Shown piece after piece: positions 35,249 to 46,234 of a stretch of 48,581 bases of DNA. The notes below the pieces were generated by a model. That model was given only the letters and a program-made list of their open reading frames with translations, was not told the DNA's origin and did no database searches. Position numbers and translations under genes: made by a program. Within the stretch, counting starts at the first letter, position 1. Every line of letters begins with the position of its first letter. The stretch is taken from the NCBI RefSeq assembly GCF_022414575.1, contig NZ_JADWYQ010000047.1:1-48581 (forward strand). Direction: 5' to 3'. Source of the DNA: Streptomyces sp. MUM 178J (GTDB lineage Bacteria > Actinomycetota > Actinomycetes > Streptomycetales > Streptomycetaceae).

Positions 35249-36571
35249 TCAGATCTTTCCGTCTTCGAGCATTTCGGTCACCAGTGCGGCGATCTGCGAG
35301 CGCTCGGAGCGGGTGAGGGTGACATGCGCGAAGAGCGGATGCCCCTTCAGCTTCTCGACGACGGCGACGACTCCGTCATACCTGCCGACCCTCAGATTGT
35401 CCCGCTGGGCGACGTCATGGGTCAGAACGACCCGGGAATCGGCCCCGATACGGGACAGAACGGTTAGGAGCACATTCCGCTCGAGGGACTGGGCCTCGTC
35501 GACGATGACGAAGGCGTCATGGAGGGAGCGGCCCCGGATATGGGTGAGCGGCAGGACCTCGAGCATGCCGCGCCCCAGGACCTCCTCGATCACCTCACGG
35601 CCGGCGACCGCGGAGAGCGTGTCGAAGACCGCCTGCGCCCAGGGGCTCATCTTCTCCGCCTCGGTGCCCGGGAGATAGCCGAGCTCCTGGCCGCCGACGG
35701 CGTAGAGCGGGCGGAAGACCATCACCTTCTGGTGCTGCCTGCGCTCCAGCACCGCCTCCAGACCGGCGCAGAGCGCGAGCGCCGACTTGCCGGTGCCGGC
35801 CCGGCCGCCCAGCGAGACGATGCCCACCTCGTCGTCCAGCAGCAGATCGAGGGCGATGCGCTGCTCGGCGCTGCGGCCGTGGATGCCGAAGGCCTCGCGG
35901 TCGCCGCGCACAAGCCGCACATTGCCCTCGGGTGAGACGCGCCCGAGGGCCTTGCCCCGCTCGGACTGCAGGACCAGACCGGTGTGCACCGGCAGATCCG
36001 CCGCCTCGGGGACGAACAGCGACTCCTCCGCATACAGCAGGTCGACCTGCTCGCCGCTCAGGGGCAGTTCCGCCATGCCCGTCCAGCCGGAGTCGGTGAT
36101 GGCCAGCTCCGCGCGGTACTCCTCGGCCAGCAGGCCGACGGACGACGCCTTGATGCGCAACGGCAGGTCCTTCGAGACGACCGTGACGTCATACCCCTCG
36201 GCCTGCAGATTGCGGGCCACCGCCAGAATCCGCGAGTCGTTGTCCCCCAGCCTGAAGCCGGCCGGGAGCACGCCGGGGTCGGAGTGGTTGAGCTCGACGC
36301 GCAGCGTGCCGCCCAGGTCGCCCATGGGGATGGGGGCGTCCAGGCGGCCGTACCGCACCCGGCAGTCGTCCAGCAGGCGCAGCGCCTGGCGGGCGAAGTA
36401 GCCGAGTTCGGGATGGTGCCTCTTGGCCTCCAGCTCTGTGATCACCACGATCGGGAGCACGACCTCGTGCTCATCGAAGCGGGTCAGGGCGCTCGGGTCG
36501 GCCAGCAGGACGCTGGTGTCGAGAACGTAGGTGCGCCGGTCGGGCAGGCGGCGCTTTGTGCTGTTCACCAC
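35249..36571 (-). CDS. PhoH-like protein (PIN domain fused to PhoH ATPase)
   Basis: A 440-residue protein. The N-terminal PIN nuclease-type domain (about residues 12-150) has [15 protein letters not shown], the acidic VITELEAKR and [12 protein letters not shown] motifs that bind metal, and [12 protein letters not shown]. The C-terminal PhoH ATPase/helicase-like domain (about 230-440) has Walker [11 protein letters not shown] and Walker [12 protein letters not shown], plus TRIG-type [15 protein letters not shown]. This is the PIN-PhoH (PhoH2-like) arrangement linked to RNA unwinding and cleavage. The start is GTG 36571 or the next GTG at 36568; the long upstream frame is not supported. A perfect 12-bp palindrome lies 15-26 nt upstream. 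Confidence 0.93.
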   Translation of the reverse strand: MVNSTKRRLPDRRTYVLDTSVLLADPSALTRFDEHEVVLPIVVITELEAKRHHPELGYFARQALRLLDDCRVRYGRLDAPIPMGDLGGTLRVELNHSDPGVLPAGFRLGDNDSRILAVARNLQAEGYDVTVVSKDLPLRIKASSVGLLAEEYRAELAITDSGWTGMAELPLSGEQVDLLYAEESLFVPEAADLPVHTGLVLQSERGKALGRVSPEGNVRLVRGDREAFGIHGRSAEQRIALDLLLDDEVGIVSLGGRAGTGKSALALCAGLEAVLERRQHQKVMVFRPLYAVGGQELGYLPGTEAEKMSPWAQAVFDTLSAVAGREVIEEVLGRGMLEVLPLTHIRGRSLHDAFVIVDEAQSLERNVLLTVLSRIGADSRVVLTHDVAQRDNLRVGRYDGVVAVVEKLKGHPLFAHVTLTRSERSQIAALVTEMLEDGKI

Positions 36572-36585
36572 GGAAGGACAGACCC

Positions 36586-36597
36586 CCTCTATAGAGG
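36586..36597. promoter_or_regulatory. Perfect 12-bp palindrome at the phoH promoter
   Basis: CCTCTATAGAGG includes TATAGA, a good -10 on the minus strand for phoH. It could be an operator that covers the -10. No convincing -35 is visible upstream. Confidence 0.45.
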
Positions 36598-36728
36598 CGC
36601 ATGAGGTCGGGGTGCGACGCGTCGCGGGCGAGTGGGCCGGGCTCAGGCCGCGATGCGCGGGCCGAACGCCGGCCCTCCGCGCGGTCTGCACATGGGGTGC
36701 AGTCCTTCGTGTGCAAAGGGCCTCCCGG

Positions 36729-36780
36729 GTGAGCGGTCTCGGCCGCTCACTGAGATACGACGTCCGTGAATCGGACGTCG
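36729..36780. other. Two adjacent hairpins in the phoH / prenyltransferase spacer
   Basis: GTGAGCGG/CCGCTCAC (36729-36750) and CGACGTCCG/CGGACGTCG with a TGAAT loop (36758-36780) stand in a 432-nt spacer (36572-37003) that otherwise holds no gene. They may be terminators or parts of a small RNA; neither is proven. Confidence 0.4.
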
Positions 36781-36940
36781 ACCTGGAAGGGATATTCCCT
36801 CGAACAAGCGCTGGCATGCCCCGGCGTAGGCTGACGCGGGCATGAACTGCCGATGACCTTCGGCCAGGCGGACCCGGACGGGTCCGAACGGGTCCGGACT
36901 CGTCCGGACGGGGCGAAGCGAAGTGCGGCGGGGCGAGGCG

Positions 36941-36970
36941 AGGTGGGGCGAGGTGGGGCGAGGTGGGGCG
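36941..36970. repeat. 10-bp tandem repeat, three full copies
   Basis: AGGTGGGGCG units at 36941, 36951 and 36961, flanked by decayed copies, just beyond the prenyltransferase stop codon. Confidence 0.7.
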
Positions 36971-37003
36971 AGGGGCGTGACGTGCCGGGGGCCGAAGGCC
37001 GTC

Positions 37004-37765
37004 TCAGGTGCCGTAGCGACGGTGGCGGGCCGCGTAGTCGCGCAGGGCCCGCAGGAAGTCGACCTTGCGGAACGCGGGCCAGAAGACTTCGCAGAAGTAG
37101 TACTCGGAGTGGGCGCTCTGCCAGAGCATGAATCCGGACAGCCGCTGCTCGCCGCTGGTGCGGATGACCAGGTCGGGGTCGGGCTGGCCGCGGGTGTAGA
37201 GGTGCTCGGCGATGAGGTCGATGTCGACGGTCTCGGCGAGCTCCTCGAAGCTGGTGCCCTTGGCCGCGTGCTCCAGCAGCAGGGAGCGGACCGCGTCGGC
37301 GATCTCCTGGCGGCCGCCGTAGCCCACGGCGACGTTGACGAGTATGCCCGTATTGCCGAGAGTGACCTGCTCGGCCTCCTTCAGCACGGACTGGGTCCGG
37401 GCGGGCAGCAGATCGAGGCCTCCCACGTGGTGCACACGCCAGCGGCCGTCGGCGGCCAGGTCGCGCACCGCCTGCTCGATAATGCCGAGCAGCGGCACGA
37501 GCTGGTCGTCGGGGCGGTCGAGGTTGTCGGTCGACAGCATCCAGAGGGTGACGACCTCGACGTCGGTCTCGGCACACCAGCCGAGCAGCTCCTGGATCTT
37601 GCTGGCGCCGGCCTGGTGACCCTGCTCGGGCGAGCCGCCCGCCGCCTTCGCCCAGCGGCGGTTGCCGTCCAGGATGACGCCGATGTGCTTGGGCACCTGG
37701 GCGTGGTCGAGGCGACCCTCCACCCGGCGTGCGTAGAGCCCGTACACCAGGTCGCGCAAGTTCAC
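37004..37765 (-). CDS. cis-Prenyltransferase (isoprenyl transferase, short-chain type)
   Basis: A 253-residue UppS-family enzyme that condenses isopentenyl diphosphate onto an allylic primer in cis. The catalytic aspartate is in HIGVILDGNRRWAK (about residue 32). Further conserved pieces are WMLSTDNLDRPDDQL, VNVAVGYGGRQEIADAVR and the terminal DLVIRTSGEQRLSGFMLWQSAHSEYYF..FWPAFRKVDFLRALRDYAARHRR. The sequence is closer, from memory, to the mycobacterial Rv1086-type Z,E-farnesyl diphosphate synthase than to the long-chain undecaprenyl enzyme, but product length cannot be read. GTG 37765 has AGAGGTGG about 6 nt upstream. A second, long-chain enzyme would be expected elsewhere in the genome. Confidence 0.92.
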   Translation of the reverse strand: MNLRDLVYGLYARRVEGRLDHAQVPKHIGVILDGNRRWAKAAGGSPEQGHQAGASKIQELLGWCAETDVEVVTLWMLSTDNLDRPDDQLVPLLGIIEQAVRDLAADGRWRVHHVGGLDLLPARTQSVLKEAEQVTLGNTGILVNVAVGYGGRQEIADAVRSLLLEHAAKGTSFEELAETVDIDLIAEHLYTRGQPDPDLVIRTSGEQRLSGFMLWQSAHSEYYFCEVFWPAFRKVDFLRALRDYAARHRRYGT

Positions 37766-37944
37766 TGAGTCCACCTCTCGGTTCCTGTCCGGGGGCCGCC
37801 GCCCCCGGGACACGGGGTGGGGTCGCAAGGCCGGGGCCGGGGCCGGGGGCCCGCCGAGGCCGGGGCCCAAGGCCGCCAATGTACTGCGCGCGGCCCACGG
37901 CGACCCAACCCGGCCTGTCACAAGTCCGTGATAAGGAGAGATGC

Positions 37945-39012
37945 GTGACTGATTCTCTTCGTTCTTCCCACCCTTCACTCCCAGCACACCAGTACCGGGG
38001 AGCAGAGCACCGCTACGACGCGATGGAATACCGGCGTACGGGCCGCTCCGGGCTCAGGCTCCCGGCGATCTCGCTCGGGCTGTGGCACAACTTCGGCGAC
38101 GACCGCGCACTCGACTCGCAGCGCGCGATACTGCGGCGCGCTTTCGACCTGGGTGTCACCCACTTCGACCTGGCCAACAACTACGGTCCGCCGGCCGGCT
38201 CCGCGGAGCTGAACTTCGGCAAGATCTTCGCTCAGGATTTCACCCAGTACCGTGATGAATTGATTATCTCCACCAAAGCGGGATATCTCATGCATCCCGG
38301 CCCGTACGGGGAGTGGGGTTCGCGCAAGTACCTGCTCTCCTCGCTCGACGCCTCCCTGAAGCGGATGGGCCTGGACTACGTCGACATCTTCTACTCGCAC
38401 CGCTTCGACCCGGACACCCCGCTCGAGGAGACGATGGGGGCGCTGGCCTCCGCCGTCCAGCAGGGCAAGGCTCTGTACGCGGGCGTCTCCTCGTACAACG
38501 CCGAGCAGACCGGGCAGGCGGCAGCACTGCTGAAGGAAATGGGCGTCCCCGCACTCATCCACCAGCCCTCCTACTCGATGATCAACCGCTGGACCGAGGA
38601 CGACGAGCTGCTCGACGCGCTGGAGGGCGCGGGCATGGGCTGCATCGCCTTCGCCCCGCTGGCGCAGGGCCTGCTCACCGGCAAGTATCTGAAGGGCATC
38701 CCGGAGGGCTCGCGGGCCGCCCAGGGCAAGTCCCTGGACCCGAACCTGCTCTCGGAGGACGTGCTGCGGCGACTGCACGGCCTCAACGACATCGCGGCCG
38801 CGCGCGGCCAGTCCCTGGCGCAGCTGGCGCTGACATGGGTGCTGCGGGACCCGCGGATGACGTCGGCGCTGATCGGCGCGTCCAGTGTGCAGCAGCTCGA
38901 GGAGAACGTCGCGGCGCTGAGCGGGGCGCCGCTGAGCCCGGAGGAGCTTAAGGCGATCGACGTCTTCGCGATCGACACCGAGGGCACGAACATCTGGGCC
39001 CGGCGGGGCTGA
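37945..39012 (+). CDS. Aldo/keto reductase (L-glyceraldehyde 3-phosphate reductase type)
   Basis: A 355-residue NADPH-dependent oxidoreductase of the YghZ/Kvbeta-like AKR14 group. The catalytic tetrad is visible as Asp and Tyr in THFDLANNYGPP, Lys in ISTKAGY and His in IFYSHRFD. MHPGPYGEWGSRKYL and the terminal SALIGASSVQQLEENVAAL cofactor site also match. Likely substrates are L-glyceraldehyde 3-phosphate or methylglyoxal-like aldehydes; this is family knowledge only. GTG 37945 has AAGGAGAG about 5 nt upstream; orthologues often begin at the internal MEYRRTGRSGL, which would shorten the product by 26 residues. A terminator hairpin follows at 39077-39112. Confidence 0.9.
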   Translation: MTDSLRSSHPSLPAHQYRGAEHRYDAMEYRRTGRSGLRLPAISLGLWHNFGDDRALDSQRAILRRAFDLGVTHFDLANNYGPPAGSAELNFGKIFAQDFTQYRDELIISTKAGYLMHPGPYGEWGSRKYLLSSLDASLKRMGLDYVDIFYSHRFDPDTPLEETMGALASAVQQGKALYAGVSSYNAEQTGQAAALLKEMGVPALIHQPSYSMINRWTEDDELLDALEGAGMGCIAFAPLAQGLLTGKYLKGIPEGSRAAQGKSLDPNLLSEDVLRRLHGLNDIAAARGQSLAQLALTWVLRDPRMTSALIGASSVQQLEENVAALSGAPLSPEELKAIDVFAIDTEGTNIWARRG

Positions 39013-39030
39013 GGAAGCAGACCGCGGCCT

Positions 39031-39069
39031 CGGCTGCGGGCGTCGGCTGCGGGCGTCGGCTGCGGGCGA
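39031..39069. repeat. 13-bp tandem repeat, three copies
   Basis: CGGCTGCGGGCGT units at 39031, 39044 and 39057 immediately after the reductase gene. Confidence 0.75.
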
Positions 39070-39076
39070 AGAGAAA

Positions 39077-39112
39077 CGGGCCGGTCCGTGGGGGGGGATA
39101 CGGACCGGCCCG
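39077..39112 (+). terminator. Hairpin terminator after the aldo/keto reductase
   Basis: Perfect 13-bp arms CGGGCCGGTCCGT and ACGGACCGGCCCG with a G-rich loop, followed by a G-run and TTT. Confidence 0.85.
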
Positions 39113-39412
39113 AGGGGGGGTTTCCACCATAACCCTTCGTAAGTGCCGACGCACGCCACTGCGCGCCACAATTACGCTCCGAATGCGGCATTCAGCGGTC
39201 CCTGCACTCCTTTCGCCCCACCGTACGACGGAATCCGCAGCCACTGAGCCACTGGCGGCGCCAGACGGCCGCATGCACGGCGCCGCTCCCACGGGGGACC
39301 CTGTCAACGGCGTACGAACTTGACGGAGTGCCACCGGATGCCGTGACGCACAGTCAAGCTGCGGATTCCATCGTCTCCGTGTCCAGCCGTCAGGATCCGG
39401 GACCTGGCGTGA
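39113..39412. other. Spacer without a recognisable gene
   Basis: About 300 nt between the reductase terminator and the RecA-NDp-like promoter. I see no gene, RNA or long inverted repeat here; open frames crossing it lack coding bias. Confidence 0.5.
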
Positions 39413-39435
39413 TTGTCAGCGGCGACCGCCATCAT
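39413..39435 (+). promoter_or_regulatory. RecA-NDp-like promoter (DNA-damage type)
   Basis: TTGTCAGCG at 39413-39421, eight bases, then a -10-like CATCAT at 39430-39435. This differs from the published actinobacterial motif as I recall it (TTGTCRGTG-N8-TANNNT) at one base of the upstream box and one of the -10. The -10 ends 6 nt before the next ATG, giving a leaderless start. LexA-independent damage promoters of this kind are controlled by PafBC in mycobacteria. Confidence 0.45.
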
Positions 39436-39441
39436 GAAGCC

Positions 39442-39786
39442 ATGGCCAATCCGCACCTGACCGTCGGCAGCGTCTGGCGGCTCCACCACGGCGACCGGGA
39501 GACGGCACGGCTGACCGTGACCGGAACCGACATGCCGTGGGTCCATGCCGACGTCGAGACCCTGCCACGCTTCGAGGAGTTCCGCCCTTTCTTCGCCGAG
39601 CAGGAGCAGGCCGCGGACGAGGAGGACTGGGAGCGGGCCGACGCCTGCTACGCCCGGATCCGCGCCGCGCTGACCATGACGTTCCCCGACGGCCGCCCGG
39701 TCGCCGAGTTCATGCTGCACATCCACGGCGACGGCACGGCCGGCTGGCGCTGGCACGACGAGCCCTTCGACGGGCCGACCCCGTGA
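39442..39786 (+). CDS. Small conserved-looking soluble protein of unknown function
   Basis: A 114-residue acidic protein rich in Trp, Glu and Asp. A beta-like N-terminus (LTVGSVWRLHHGDRETARLTVTGTDMPWVHADVETL) is followed by an amphipathic acidic helix (FEEFRPFFAEQEQAADEEDWERADACYARIRAAL) and a beta C-terminus (FMLHIHGDGTAGWRWHDEPF). I recognise no family. ATG 39442 is chosen over the longer frame because the promoter box at 39413-39435 ends just before it. If that promoter is real, the gene is induced by DNA damage. It stands alone between an aldo/keto reductase and the prepilin peptidase. Confidence 0.75.
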   Translation: MANPHLTVGSVWRLHHGDRETARLTVTGTDMPWVHADVETLPRFEEFRPFFAEQEQAADEEDWERADACYARIRAALTMTFPDGRPVAEFMLHIHGDGTAGWRWHDEPFDGPTP

Positions 39787-39854
39787 GCTGCGGGGCCCCG
39801 TAAGGTGCAGCCCCAGTGGGGTGCGGGCCCAGAGAAGTGCGGGCCCAGCGAGGC

Positions 39855-39899
39855 GCAGGGCCGTGAAGCGCAGGGCCGTGAAGCCCAGGCCCGTGAAGC
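39855..39899. repeat. 15-bp tandem repeat, three copies
   Basis: GCAGGGCCGTGAAGC units at 39855, 39870 and 39885 (the last imperfect), beside the prepilin peptidase stop codon. Confidence 0.75.
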
Positions 39900-39923
39900 G
39901 CCGGACGGCGGCCGGGAAACCCG

Positions 39924-40694
39924 TCAGGGCGGCGCCGCCGCAGCGAGCACCGCGCCCAGCAGCAGCCCCCCGAAGGCCCCCAGGAGCATGAACGGCCCGA
40001 AGGGGATCGCGCTCTTGCGGGTGGCGCGGCGCAGCGCGATCAGAGCCAGGCCGTAGAGCGAGCCGAGCAGAAACCCCGCGAAGGCCCCGGCGAACAGCAC
40101 CGCCCAGCCGTACCAGCCGAGCGCCGTCCCCACGGCGACCGCGAGCTTGACGTCGCCGAAGCCGAGCCCCCGGGGATGGAGCAGGAACAGCGCGAGATAG
40201 CCGCCCCCGAGAGCCGCCCCGCCCAGCAGCGCGCCGGTCCACGTCCCCGTGTGCCCGGGCAGCAGCGCCGCGGCCCCGAGCAGCAGTGCGACGGCGGCGG
40301 CGAGGGGCAGCGTCAGCAGATCGGGCAGCCGGTGGACGGCGAGGTCGACGAGGGCGAGCAGCACGGCGACCGGCACGAGCAGCAGCCATACGGCGAGCTC
40401 GGGACGGGGCCCGGTGGCGGCGGCCAGGGCGGTGCAGACGGCGGCGGTGAGGAAGGGCGCGAGCCATCGGCTTCGTACCGCCGTGTCTACCGCCGTGTCG
40501 GCGGCCGTGTCGCAACTCCCGCACCCGGACCCGCCGATCCAGCCGCCGGCCGGTCCGGTGTACGGGTGTCCGAGAGGGCATCCGTCGCGCCATGCCTCTC
40601 CCGGCTCCACGGACAGCCGGTACGCGACACGGGGCACCAGCGCACCGGCGAGGGCGCCCCAGCACGCGGCGACGGCGATCAGCGTGGCGTACAC
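39924..40694 (-). CDS. Type IV prepilin peptidase (A24 family)
   Basis: A 256-residue polytopic membrane aspartyl protease that cleaves, and may methylate, type IV-like prepilins. The two catalytic aspartates are visible in LLALVDLAVHRLPD and the hallmark GLGFGDVKLA. Several Leu/Ala-rich helices follow, ending LLGAFGGLLLGAVLA. A cysteine cluster (GGSGCGSC) lies in the first loop, together with a small DTAADTAVDTA repeat. GTG 40694 has TACGCT exactly 7 nt upstream on the minus strand, so the mRNA is leaderless. No pilin or Tad assembly genes are in the window, so its substrates are encoded elsewhere. Confidence 0.88.
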   Translation of the reverse strand: MYATLIAVAACWGALAGALVPRVAYRLSVEPGEAWRDGCPLGHPYTGPAGGWIGGSGCGSCDTAADTAVDTAVRSRWLAPFLTAAVCTALAAATGPRPELAVWLLLVPVAVLLALVDLAVHRLPDLLTLPLAAAVALLLGAAALLPGHTGTWTGALLGGAALGGGYLALFLLHPRGLGFGDVKLAVAVGTALGWYGWAVLFAGAFAGFLLGSLYGLALIALRRATRKSAIPFGPFMLLGAFGGLLLGAVLAAAAPP

Positions 40695-40701
40695 GGCGGT
40701 G

Positions 40702-40718
40702 AGCGTAGCCGGTACGTT
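40702..40718. promoter_or_regulatory. Back-to-back divergent -10 boxes
   Basis: The minus-strand TACGCT (40707-40702) for the peptidase and the plus-strand TACGTT (40713-40718) for the DUF192 gene are separated by only 5 bp, so the two promoters overlap and may compete. Confidence 0.5.
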
Positions 40719-40726
40719 CCATGCCC

Positions 40727-41083
40727 ATGGTCCGAAGATGGCACAACGCCCCCGCTCTGCTGAGGTTCCCGGACGCCGTCTCCCCCATACCGGTGGAGAT
40801 CGCGGCGACATACGCCCGTCGGCGGAGAGGCCTGCTGGGCCGCGACGGCATCGAGGGAGCGATGCTGCTGACGCCGTGCAACAGCGTCCACACCTTCCGG
40901 ATGCGCTTCCCGGTCGATGTCGCCTATCTGGACCGCGAGTTGCGGGTGGCTGCCCTGCACACCGTGCCGCCGGGCCGCCTCACCCGCCCCCGCCTGCGCG
41001 CCCGCCACGTCCTGGAGTCGGAGGCGGGCGCGATGACGGAGTGGGGCCTGCGGGTGGGGGTACGCGTCTCGATCGAGCAGTGA
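40727..41083 (+). CDS. DUF192 family protein
   Basis: A 118-residue protein matching DUF192: IEIA-type start VEIAATYARRRRGLLGRDGIEGAMLL, then PCNSVHTFRMRFPVDVAYLDRELRVAAL and HVLESEAG. The function of the family is unknown; members are often found beside pilus or secretion genes, which fits the divergent prepilin peptidase. Most homologues are exported, but no clear signal peptide is seen here. ATG 40727 fits a leaderless transcript from TACGTT (40713-40718); ATG 40721 is the alternative. Confidence 0.87.
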   Translation: MVRRWHNAPALLRFPDAVSPIPVEIAATYARRRRGLLGRDGIEGAMLLTPCNSVHTFRMRFPVDVAYLDRELRVAALHTVPPGRLTRPRLRARHVLESEAGAMTEWGLRVGVRVSIEQ

Positions 41084-41093
41084 CGCGTCCTCC

Positions 41094-41606
41094 TCAGCGC
41101 GACAGCCTGCTCCTCGTACGGCGTACCGCAAAGCCCTCACACGGCAGCAGGGCCCAGGACTTGGTCCCCCGGTGCGGCGGTTGCGCCTCCTCCGTCCCCC
41201 AGTCGCCGCCGTGCTCCTCGGCCATGGCGTCCAGCAGCCACAGCGACCTGCGCCTCCGCTCCTCGCAGACGCTCACCGCGTCGGGATCGCGATGCCGTGG
41301 ATGCTGGTCCCACAGCACGATCCGCAACGCCCCTGCCCGGTAGCGGACCGATGCGTACAGGTCCTCCCCCGGCGTGAGCTTCGCCGCGGTCGCCACCAGC
41401 TCGGTCACGGCAAGCTGCGCGAGGTCCGCGTGCGGGGCGAGCCCGTGCGCATGGAGCGCCGACCGGACCGTGTTCCGCACGATCGCGGCGCTGTGCGGCT
41501 CCCCGGGAACGGTGATGCTGCACGCGAGCCCGGCAGGCCGGGGCACCTGGGGCGGCCGCGCGGCAAGGGGCGCGGCGGGGCAGCGGATGGGGCGGATCAG
41601 CGGCAT
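41094..41606 (-). CDS. RsbW-like ATP-binding protein with degenerate active site
   Basis: A 170-residue protein with the fold of anti-sigma-factor kinases: ITVPGEPHSAAIVRNTVRSALHAHGL and LAQLAVTELVATAAKL at the N-terminal half, ALRIVLWDQHPRHRDPDA in the middle, and RRRSLWLLDAMAEEHGGDWG at the end. The usual N-box Asn (ELVTNA) is replaced by ELVATA, and the Gly-rich GRGL motif is RSLW, so ATP binding may be weak or lost. ATG 41606 has GGGAG about 7 nt upstream. It is divergent from a WhiJ-like regulator with a DUF397 gene, the standard three-part actinobacterial cluster in which this protein is the AbaA/anti-sigma-like member. Confidence 0.82.
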   Translation of the reverse strand: MPLIRPIRCPAAPLAARPPQVPRPAGLACSITVPGEPHSAAIVRNTVRSALHAHGLAPHADLAQLAVTELVATAAKLTPGEDLYASVRYRAGALRIVLWDQHPRHRDPDAVSVCEERRRRSLWLLDAMAEEHGGDWGTEEAQPPHRGTKSWALLPCEGFAVRRTRSRLSR

Positions 41607-41774
41607 GGCGAACTCCCTGGAGGAGGTGGACGGTTCGTTCGACTGCGATCGCCGCGGCGCGGATGAGCGGTGGCCTGTCTCCCTGACGCGGGCCGACCCC
41701 TCCCAGGGAAGGAGCCTGCGGGCAGGACCGCGTGATGCGCTTCCACTCGTTGCCGTGAGTAGCGCTAAGTTCAC

Positions 41775-41804
41775 TGTAGGACATTAGGGAGTACATGTAC
41801 TACA
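41775..41804. promoter_or_regulatory. Nested palindromes between the ATPase and XRE genes
   Basis: TGTAGGACAT (41775-41784) and ATGTACTACA (41795-41804) are inverted arms with one mismatch and a 10-nt spacer. Overlapping the right arm is the perfect 12-bp palindrome AGTACATGTACT (41790-41801). This is a likely operator for the XRE regulator in the 283-nt divergent spacer (41607-41889). Confidence 0.6.
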
Positions 41805-41889
41805 CCTCGGGGATCTCCAACTACTTCGGTGGACCGGGGGCGTAGCGCCCAGGCACACTGAGCCGACAGCTGGCCGTACGGGAGAGCGG

Positions 41890-42741
41890 ATGCCGCCGAG
41901 AAGCACACCCACAGCACGTCAGCGCCGCCTCGGAGCCGAGTTGCGCAAGATGCGAATCGCGGCCGGCATGACCACCGAATTCGCCGCTGCACTGCTCGAC
42001 GTACCGCGTACGAACGTTCCCAACATGGAATCGGGGCGCTCCGGCATCAGTCCGGAGCGGGTGCGCACCCTGGCTGGCAACTACGGCTGTCCCGACCAGC
42101 AGTTGGTGGATGCCCTTGCGTCCATGGCCGCCGAGCGGGAGAAGGGCTGGTGGGAGCCGTATCGGGGGCGGCTTCCGGCCGGCTTCCTGGACATCGCCGA
42201 AATGGAGTGGCACGCCCGGCGGTTGCGCATCGGCCTGTCCGTGCACCTGCCGGGGATCCTCAGCCTTGAGGACTACGCTCTCGCCGTCTTCGAGCAGGGC
42301 ATTCCACGGCTGGCCAAAGCCGACATCGATGTGCGAGTGGCCCATCGCGTAGCCAGACGACGGGTGCTCGATCGGGCAGATCCACCGCATATGGACCTCA
42401 TCTTGCATGAAGCCGCGCTTCGCATGCAGTTCGGTGGGGCTGCCGTCGCCCGGAAGCAGTTGTCCTTCCTCCTGGAGGCGTCAGACCGTGACAATGTGAG
42501 GCTCAGCGTCATCCCTTTCAGCGCCGGAGGTTTCCCCGGTGCCGGGCAATCGGTCACCTACGCCGAAGCCAGCGTGCCGCAACTCGACGCGGTACAGCTG
42601 GACAGCTCGCACGGTCCCGAGTTCATAGACTCGGAGATGCAGCTCCGCAAGTATCGAGCCGTCTTGGACGCCATGCGGGCACTGGCACTCACACCTGCCG
42701 CGTCTCGCGACTTCGTCCACACCATCATCAACGACCTGTAG
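41890..42741 (+). CDS. WhiJ-like XRE regulator with DUF5753 domain
   Basis: A 283-residue regulator. The N-terminal helix-turn-helix (about residues 12-70) reads LGAELRKMRIAAGMTTEFAAALLDVPRTNVPNMESGRSGISPERVRTLAGNYG. The C-terminal DUF5753 domain (about 95-280) has LPGILSLEDYALAVFEQG, VAHRVARRRVLDRADPPHMDLILHEAALRMQFGG and SVIPFSAGGFPGAGQSVTYAE. This pair of domains is the WhiJ type, widespread in Streptomyces and linked to development and specialised metabolism. ATG 41890 has GGGAGAG upstream. It is followed after 12 nt by a DUF397 gene, its usual partner, and is divergent from the degenerate ATPase gene. Confidence 0.9.
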   Translation: MPPRSTPTARQRRLGAELRKMRIAAGMTTEFAAALLDVPRTNVPNMESGRSGISPERVRTLAGNYGCPDQQLVDALASMAAEREKGWWEPYRGRLPAGFLDIAEMEWHARRLRIGLSVHLPGILSLEDYALAVFEQGIPRLAKADIDVRVAHRVARRRVLDRADPPHMDLILHEAALRMQFGGAAVARKQLSFLLEASDRDNVRLSVIPFSAGGFPGAGQSVTYAEASVPQLDAVQLDSSHGPEFIDSEMQLRKYRAVLDAMRALALTPAASRDFVHTIINDL

Positions 42742-42913
42742 GGAGTGCGTACCGTGCCGACCATCACCTGGGAGGAACCCTTCTGCGCCGAGGGAGCCAA
42801 TTGCTTCCGCCTGGGGACGGACGCCGACGGCAATGGCTACATCGCCGTGCTCGGCGCAGAGGACAGATACATCACCGACAGCCTCGACGCCCTGCGGAAC
42901 CTGATACGCGACA

Positions 42914-46109
<3,196 letters not shown>

Positions 46110-46234
46110 ACGACGCGCGGGGCCGCTCTGCTCCGAGGAAGGCCACCGGTTCGCCGTGCTGCTGCCCGAGCGGACGGCTTGTGCCCCGAACCGACCGCCG
46201 GACTGCCACCGCCCCCGCATCAGCGACCAGACGG

